Positions 6,462-10,292 of a stretch of 10,292 nt of DNA are shown here, piece by piece (within the stretch, counting starts at the first letter, position 1; the number at the start of each line of letters is the position of its first letter). Both the position numbers and the translations under genes were made by a program. The notes beneath the pieces are model-generated. The model did no database searches. It was not told the DNA's origin and saw nothing but the letters and a program-made list of their open reading frames with translations. The stretch is taken from the NCBI GenBank assembly GCA_964384825.1, contig CAYLMM010000071.1:1-10292 (forward strand), in the 5' to 3' direction. The stretch comes from CAYLMM01 sp964384825 (GTDB lineage: Bacteria; Krumholzibacteriota; Krumholzibacteriia; LZORAL124-64-63).

Positions 6462-7694
6462 ATGAAGAATCTCCTCGTTCTGGCTGGGATCCTTATCTTG
6501 CCATCAGTTCAAGCCCTTGCCGTTCCATCCGACTGCGAAACATGCCATGCCAAACTGACTCCGGGGCTGGTCGCCGACTTCAATCGGGGCATCATGTCCC
6601 ACGAGATGGACTGCACCGGTTGCCACGGGACCGCCCATACCGGCATGGATGATTTCGACAAGGCTCAACTGCCGACCATCGCCACCTGCGCCGAGTGCCA
6701 CGAGGAACAGGCCAACCAATATCTGTCCGGCAAACACGCTCTCGGACAGATCGCATTGGAAGCCATGCCCCACACCCATATGCAGCCCGACGCCTTCATC
6801 GAAGGGCAGAAGGGTTGCGGAGGCTGCCATACCTTGGGCCTGGCAGATCAGGCGGCGAGGAAGAGCGAGGGCCGCCAGTACTATCGATACGGCATGGACT
6901 GCCAGAACTGCCACACCCGCCACGCCTTCAGCAAGGCCGAGGCGCGGCAGCCTGAGGCCTGCCAGACCTGCCACATGGGCTTCGACCATCCGCAGTGGGA
7001 GATGTGGTCCGGCTCGAAGCACGGCGTCACCTACCTCATGAACCGGGACCTGGAGGACGGCCACCCCGAGCGGGCCCCCACCTGCCAGGACTGCCACATG
7101 GTCGGCGGCGACCACCGAGTCTACTCGGCCTGGGGCTTCCTGGCAGTCCGGCTTCCCGAGGAAGACGAGGAGTGGATGGGTTACCGCGTTTCCATCCTCA
7201 AGGCGTTGGGTGTTCTCGACCCTGAGGGCAACCCGACCGATCGGCTCGAAATCGTCAAGGCCGGCCAAGTTGCCCGGCTGACCAAGGAATCCTTCGATGT
7301 CGAGCGCCAGCGCTTCGTCGATGTGTGCGAACGTTGCCACACTCCGAATTTCGTGGCCGAGAATTTCAAGAACGCTGACGCCATGGTGAAGGAGATCGAC
7401 AAGATCTTCGCCGAGGCGATCGAGATCGTCGCCGGTCTCTACCGGGATGGGATCATCAACTACAAGGGCCGGCCGGGAGCGCAGTATCCGGACCTTCTCA
7501 CCTTCTATGACGTCAACACCAAGATCGAGCAGGTGCTCTACGAGATGTTCATGGACCACCGGATGAAGGCGTTCCAGGCCAACTTCCACATGAACCCGGA
7601 CTACTCGACCTGGTATGGCTACGCCAAGCTGAAGAAGGATCTGACCGAGATCAAGGAACTGGCCGCGGGCATGAGGGCCGGGGGCGGACACTGA
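6462..7694 (+). CDS. Octaheme c-type cytochrome, hydroxylamine oxidoreductase-like
   Basis: Periplasmic multiheme redox enzyme of 410 residues. It has a Sec signal peptide (MKNLLVLAGILILPSVQALA, likely cleaved after Ala20) and no later membrane segment. Eight CxxCH heme sites start at Cys25, 51, 76, 119, 147, 167, 208 and 289; all end in His, none in Lys, which argues against the NrfA/ONR families with a CxxCK active-site heme. The blocks CQTCHMGFDHPQWEMW and CQDCHMVGGDHRVYSAWGF, plus a C-terminal helical region ending in NPDYSTWYGYAKL, resemble the HAO-like family as I remember it. Members oxidise hydroxylamine or, where the heme-Tyr cross-link is absent, reduce nitrite or NO. Asp217-His218 may be the distal pair. 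Whether Tyr381, 385 or 387 is the cross-linking Tyr is not decidable by eye. It is shorter than classical HAO (about 550). The start has a GGGAGGA 5 nt upstream. Neighbouring ric and norB suggest nitrogen-oxide chemistry. Confidence 0.85.
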   Translation: MKNLLVLAGILILPSVQALAVPSDCETCHAKLTPGLVADFNRGIMSHEMDCTGCHGTAHTGMDDFDKAQLPTIATCAECHEEQANQYLSGKHALGQIALEAMPHTHMQPDAFIEGQKGCGGCHTLGLADQAARKSEGRQYYRYGMDCQNCHTRHAFSKAEARQPEACQTCHMGFDHPQWEMWSGSKHGVTYLMNRDLEDGHPERAPTCQDCHMVGGDHRVYSAWGFLAVRLPEEDEEWMGYRVSILKALGVLDPEGNPTDRLEIVKAGQVARLTKESFDVERQRFVDVCERCHTPNFVAENFKNADAMVKEIDKIFAEAIEIVAGLYRDGIINYKGRPGAQYPDLLTFYDVNTKIEQVLYEMFMDHRMKAFQANFHMNPDYSTWYGYAKLKKDLTEIKELAAGMRAGGGH

Positions 7695-7714
7695 TCGATC
7701 CCTGGCGAGCCGCT

Positions 7715-7742
7715 GTCGGGGGCGACCACGATCGCCCCCGAC
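7715..7742 (+). terminator. GC-rich hairpin after the octaheme cytochrome gene
   Basis: A perfect 11-bp stem, GTCGGGGGCGA (7715-7725) with TCGCCCCCGAC (7732-7742), around the 6-nt loop CCACGA. It starts 20 nt after the stop codon. No T-run follows, so it may be a weak intrinsic terminator or an mRNA 3'-end stabiliser. Its symmetry also lets it act for the convergent Rrf2 gene. Confidence 0.6.
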
Positions 7743-7797
7743 GAATCGAATCGCCCCAGACGCAATAGCAGGATCCGCTTCCGAGTAGCGATAACAC

Positions 7798-7820
7798 CTC
7801 CGGTTTTGAGCTACCCGGAG
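7798..7820 (-). terminator. Small hairpin downstream of the Rrf2-family gene
   Basis: CTCCGG (7798-7803) and CCGGAG (7815-7820) form a 6-bp stem around an 11-nt loop, about 50 nt after the Rrf2 stop. No clear T-run follows on the minus strand. Marginal as a terminator. Confidence 0.2.
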
Positions 7821-7870
7821 ATAAGTCGATGCGTCGCAGACGGGGCTTCGTAACGGGAGCCACCGAGTGA

Positions 7871-8269
7871 TCAGTGCGCGTGCCCGGAATCCGATTTGTT
7901 TTCAGCATGNNNNNNNNNNNNNNNNNNNNNNNNNNNNNNNNNNNNNNNNNNNNNNNNNNNNNNNNNNNNNNNNNNNNNNNNNNNNNNNNNNNNNNNNNNN
8001 NNNNNNNNNCTCTGCAGAGGGTCCACCGCGTTGACCACCTCGAGGACACGGATGTCCTCGGGTTTCCGTGCCAGACGAAATCCCCCGCCTCGTCCCGGAC
8101 TCGAAATCACCAGACCGGCGCGGGTGAGTTTCTGGAGTACCTTGGACAGGTAGCCGCTCGGCACCTGGATGGCCTCCGAGATCTTCCTCGTGCCTTGCAA
8201 CTCATCGGGCTGGCCAGCAAGCCAAACCACTGCTCGCAGGGCGTATTCCGTCGTCTGGGAGATCATCAT
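7871..8269 (-). CDS. Rrf2-family transcriptional regulator (NsrR/IscR-like), interrupted by an assembly gap
   Basis: Winged-helix repressor, probably the NO sensor for the divergent ric-norB operon. The 86 readable N-terminal residues are classic Rrf2: MMISQTTEYALRAVVWLA, the HTH segment TRKISEAIQVPSGYLSKVLQKLTRAG, then the wing ISSPGRGGGFRLARKPEDI and the conserved VLEVVNAVDPLQ. The ATG at 8269 has AGAGGTGA 6 nt upstream; the ATG at 8266 is an alternative. After residue 86 come 100 N, then 12 residues (HAENKSDSGHAH) to a stop. Because 100 N usually stands for an unknown length, the true size and even the frame of the tail are uncertain. The nominal 132 residues is a little short for the family (about 140-150). 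The three Cys that would bind an Fe-S cluster fall inside the gap, so NsrR-, IscR- or cluster-free type cannot be told. Confidence 0.85.
   Translation of the reverse strand: MMISQTTEYALRAVVWLAGQPDELQGTRKISEAIQVPSGYLSKVLQKLTRAGLVISSPGRGGGFRLARKPEDIRVLEVVNAVDPLQXXXXXXXXXXXXXXXXXXXXXXXXXXXXXXXXXXHAENKSDSGHAH
7910..8009. other. Assembly gap of 100 N
   Basis: Exactly 100 undetermined bases, the conventional placeholder for a scaffold gap of unknown length. It falls inside the 3' half of the Rrf2-family gene. Linkage of the left part (efflux, octaheme) to the right part (ric, norB) depends on this join being correct. Confidence 0.98.
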
Positions 8270-8304
8270 GACTCTTCACCTCTTGCCGTCCAATGTAGTT
8301 TATT

Positions 8305-8326
8305 TATACCTTGACGTCCAGGTTTA
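8305..8326. promoter_or_regulatory. Dyad element 1, candidate Rrf2 operator over the ric -35
   Basis: A 22-bp imperfect palindrome with 18 of 22 symmetric positions. The core is ACCT-T-GACGTC-C-AGGT at 8308-8323, flanked by TAT and TTA. It covers the -35 (TTGACG) of the ric promoter and the TATAAA (8308-8303, minus strand) that could be the -10 of the divergent Rrf2 gene. Binding would therefore affect both directions. Assignment to the Rrf2 protein is inference. Confidence 0.6.
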
Positions 8327-8338
8327 TGTAGCTATTTT
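8311..8338 (+). promoter_or_regulatory. Candidate promoter of the ric-norB operon
   Basis: TTGACG (8311-8316) and TATTTT (8333-8338) with a 16-bp spacer; TTTTAT two bases further is an alternative -10 with an 18-bp spacer. Expected transcription start is near 8345, giving a leader of about 63 nt before AGGAGG (8395-8400) and the ric ATG. Confidence 0.65.
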
Positions 8339-8364
8339 ATCCTGTACACGTATGTCCAGGTTTA
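8316..8364 (+). repeat. Pair of 11-bp direct repeats, GTCCAGGTTTA
   Basis: GTCCAGGTTTA occurs identically at 8316-8326 and 8354-8364, 38 bp apart. Each copy forms part of a dyad element (8305-8326 and 8341-8360). A repeat flanking a promoter -10 suggests a shared protein-binding half-site. Confidence 0.75.
8341..8360. promoter_or_regulatory. Dyad element 2, candidate operator over the ric transcription start
   Basis: A 20-bp interrupted palindrome: CCTG-T-ACA-CGTA-TGT-C-CAGG, 14 of 20 positions symmetric. It begins 2 bp after the ric -10 and covers the predicted start site, a normal repressor position. It shares GTCCAGG with dyad element 1. Confidence 0.5.
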
Positions 8365-8407
8365 ATTCCCGTATGCCGAAGGCGGCAACCCGACAGGAGG
8401 GCAAGGC

Positions 8408-9148
8408 ATGGAGATCTCGATCGAACGCACCGTGGGCGATCTCGCCGCGGAAGCGATCCACCGGACCAGGGTCTTCGAGACCTACGGCATCGACTACTGC
8501 TGCGGAGGCAAGACGCCCCTGGCGGAAGCGTGCCGAACAGCAGGCCGCACAGCTGATGAGGTGGTGGCCGCCCTCGTCGCGTCCGACCGGGACGCCGCCG
8601 GCAGCGGTCCGGAGACGACCGATTGGCGTGCGGCCAGCCTGACGAAGCTCACCACGCATATCGTGCAGACCCATCACGCATTCATGAAGCGCGAACTCCC
8701 GCGGGTCGCGGATCTCCTGGCCAAGGTCAGGAACGCCCACGGGGAGAACCACCCCGAGCTTGCTGACCTGGCCCAGGTCTACGGCGCCCTGCGTGCCGAG
8801 CTCGAGGCGCATCTCGCGAAGGAGGAGCAGGTGCTGTTCCCCCTGATCCAGGAGATGGAAGCCACCCGCCGGGCCGGCACCGCCCATTGCGGCTCGGTGG
8901 GCAACCCCATCGGTGTCATGGAGCGTGAGCACGACAGCGCCGGCGTCGCGCTGGGCCGGATGCGCCAGTTGACCGACGACTACACCGTGCCCCAGGACGG
9001 CTGCGCCACCTTCGCGGCCCTGCTCGACGGGCTCGCCTCCATCGAACGCGACCTGCACGAACACATCCACAAGGAGAACAACATCCTCCACCCCCGCGCC
9101 GCCAGGCTCGAGACCGATCTCCTCGCCGCCGCCCGCAGCGGGGCGTAA
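8408..9148 (+). CDS. ric: Iron-sulfur cluster repair di-iron protein (RIC/YtfE/ScdA family)
   Basis: Cytoplasmic hemerythrin-like di-iron protein that restores Fe-S clusters damaged by NO or oxidants; 246 residues against about 220 for E. coli YtfE. The N-terminal ScdA domain shows TVGDLAAEAIHRTRVFETYGIDYCCGG, with the diagnostic CCGG at residues 31-34. The four-helix di-iron domain follows, with likely ligands His84 (HIVQTHH), His111 or His115, His135 and Glu139 (HLAKE), His175 (EREHD), then a His in LHEHIHKE (217-221) and Glu223. This is the expected set for the family. The start has AGGAGG 7 nt upstream. norB follows after 24 nt, so they form an operon. It is divergent from the Rrf2 gene, and the paired dyads in between suggest NO-responsive control. 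Confidence 0.95.
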   Translation: MEISIERTVGDLAAEAIHRTRVFETYGIDYCCGGKTPLAEACRTAGRTADEVVAALVASDRDAAGSGPETTDWRAASLTKLTTHIVQTHHAFMKRELPRVADLLAKVRNAHGENHPELADLAQVYGALRAELEAHLAKEEQVLFPLIQEMEATRRAGTAHCGSVGNPIGVMEREHDSAGVALGRMRQLTDDYTVPQDGCATFAALLDGLASIERDLHEHIHKENNILHPRAARLETDLLAAARSGA

Positions 9149-9172
9149 TAACGAAAGGAAAGGGACGACGTC

Positions 9173-10292
9173 ATGGGATACCGCAAGCTCTGGGTGACTT
9201 TCGCCATCGTGGTGGTCGCATCGTTCGCGGTGCTGGGCTGGTTCGGTCGCGAGATCTACCGGCAGGCGCCACCCGTACCCGACCGGGTCGTCACCACCGA
9301 TGGCCGCGTGTTGTTCACGGGAGATGACATCCGAGACGGACAGAACGTCTGGCAGTCCACCGGCGGCCAGGAGCTCGGCACGGTTTGGGGCCATGGCGCC
9401 TACGTGGCGCCGGACTGGTCGGCGGATTGGCTGCACCGCGAGGCCGTACATATCCGCGACCAGTGGGCGCGCGAGGACTTCGGCCGCGAATTCGCCGCCC
9501 TCGGCCCGGAGGAGCAGGCGGCCCTCGAGGCCCGGCTGCAGGGGCTGCTGCGGCGGAACACCTACGATCCGCAGACCGGCGACCTGGTCGTATCGGCCGA
9601 GCGCGCGGCGGCCATGTCCGCCGTGGCCGACCACTACCGTGGGCTGTTCGGGGACGACCCCGCCCAGGCGGACTTGCGCGAGTCGTACGCCATGCGCACG
9701 CCCACCGTCGAGGGCCCCGACCGGCTCGACGACCTGACGGCGTTCTTCTTCTGGGCCGCCTGGGCCTGCGTGACCGAGCGCCCGGGCTCGGAGGTCACCT
9801 ACTCCAACAACTGGCCGCCCGACGCCACGGTGGGCAACCGCCCCACCGGCGCCCTGATCCTGTGGACGGGCTTCTCGGTGATCCTGCTGCTGGCCGGCAT
9901 CGCCGCCCTCGGCTGGTACTACGCCGCCAACCGCGAGGACGAACTCGACCCGGCCACCCTGCCGGGCTCGGACCCGCTGACGGCCCTCCAGCCCACCCCC
10001 TCGATGCAGGCCACCCTCAAGTACTTCTGGATCGTGTGTGCGCTGTTCGTCGTGCAGATCATCGCCGGCGTGGTCACCGCCCACTTCGGCGTCGAGGGCA
10101 CCGGCTTCTACGGCCTGAGCCTGGACAACATCCTGCCCTACAGCGTGGCCCGCACCTGGCACGTGCAGCTGGGCATCTTCTGGATCGCCACGTCCTGGCT
10201 GGCGACCGGCCTGTTCATCGGCCCGGCCGTCTCCGGCCACGAGCCGCGCTTCCAGCGCCTGGGCGTGAACGTGCTCTTCGGCGCGCTGATCG
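9173..10292 (+). CDS. norB: Quinol-dependent nitric oxide reductase (qNor), 3' end outside window
   Basis: Inner-membrane enzyme reducing two NO to N2O with electrons from quinol. 373 residues are visible of about 760 usual. TM1 is at residues 7-24, followed by a large periplasmic domain (about 25-220) replacing NorC, with qNor-typical sequence (DGQNVWQSTGGQELGTVWGHGAYVAPDWSADWLHREA, split here by its key blocks). That domain has no CxxCH, which separates qNor from the cytochrome c-dependent enzyme. TM2 (226-250), TM3 (284-305) and TM4 (from 327, RTWHVQLGIFW) follow; His330 is the likely low-spin heme b ligand. The catalytic heme b3 and Fe-B histidines lie beyond the window. AAGGAAAGGG lies upstream of the ATG. 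Second gene of the ric operon, consistent with detoxification rather than full denitrification, though downstream genes are not seen. Confidence 0.95.
   Translation, partial: MGYRKLWVTFAIVVVASFAVLGWFGREIYRQAPPVPDRVVTTDGRVLFTGDDIRDGQNVWQSTGGQELGTVWGHGAYVAPDWSADWLHREAVHIRDQWAREDFGREFAALGPEEQAALEARLQGLLRRNTYDPQTGDLVVSAERAAAMSAVADHYRGLFGDDPAQADLRESYAMRTPTVEGPDRLDDLTAFFFWAAWACVTERPGSEVTYSNNWPPDATVGNRPTGALILWTGFSVILLLAGIAALGWYYAANREDELDPATLPGSDPLTALQPTPSMQATLKYFWIVCALFVVQIIAGVVTAHFGVEGTGFYGLSLDNILPYSVARTWHVQLGIFWIATSWLATGLFIGPAVSGHEPRFQRLGVNVLFGALI

Noticed and set aside
6504..7691. Long open frame (395 codons) antisense to the octaheme gene
   Set aside because: The plus strand carries eight CxxCH motifs, a signal peptide and a ribosome binding site; the antisense frame has none of these.
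8324..10240. Long open frame (638 codons) on the minus strand
   Set aside because: It is antisense to ric, the spacer and norB, and its Gly/Val/His-rich translation has no domain signature. High GC suppresses stop codons on this strand.
1..10292. A single new multi-gene system joining efflux pump and nitrogen-oxide genes
   Set aside because: The efflux operon has its own TetR regulator and operator, and no shared motif or overlap links it to the nitrogen-oxide genes. Adjacency alone is not enough.

Overview
The window comes from a high-GC Gram-negative bacterium. It encodes a tripartite efflux pump (inner-membrane RND transporter, lipoprotein adaptor, outer-membrane channel) and a periplasmic multiheme cytochrome c. 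A run of exactly 100 N at 7910-8009 is a scaffold gap, so this is a draft, possibly metagenomic, assembly. I could not assign a phylum from sequence alone.

Left half (1-6205): a three-gene efflux operon on the minus strand, read from 5409 down to the left edge: TolC-like channel, AcrA-like lipoprotein adaptor, RND transporter (cut by the window edge). The genes overlap by 4 bp (ATGA and GTGA). A TetR-family regulator is divergently transcribed. Between regulator and pump lies a 22-bp operator with perfect 9-bp arms, inside two overlapping divergent promoter candidates. This is a classic locally repressed efflux module.

Right half (6206-10292): a nitrogen-oxide module. A near-consensus promoter (TTGACA, 17 bp, TATTAT) drives a 410-residue periplasmic cytochrome with eight CxxCH motifs, best read as an octaheme of the hydroxylamine oxidoreductase (HAO)-like family. 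It converges on an Rrf2-family regulator whose C-terminal part is interrupted by the assembly gap. The regulator is divergent from a two-gene operon: a RIC/YtfE/ScdA-type di-iron protein that repairs nitrosatively damaged iron-sulfur clusters, and a quinol-dependent nitric oxide reductase (qNor; 3' end outside the window). Two dyad-symmetric elements sharing an 11-bp repeat flank the -10 of the ric-norB promoter, one over the -35 and one over the predicted transcription start. They are good candidates for the Rrf2 binding sites.

Working model (inference): the Rrf2 protein senses NO and derepresses ric and norB. qNor reduces NO to N2O and RIC repairs Fe-S damage. The octaheme cytochrome may act on nitrite, NO or hydroxylamine in the periplasm. 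I see no CRISPR array, tRNA, rRNA, insertion sequence or attachment site. The most interesting element is the compact HAO-like octaheme next to an NO-detoxification operon, without ammonia-oxidiser partner genes in view.
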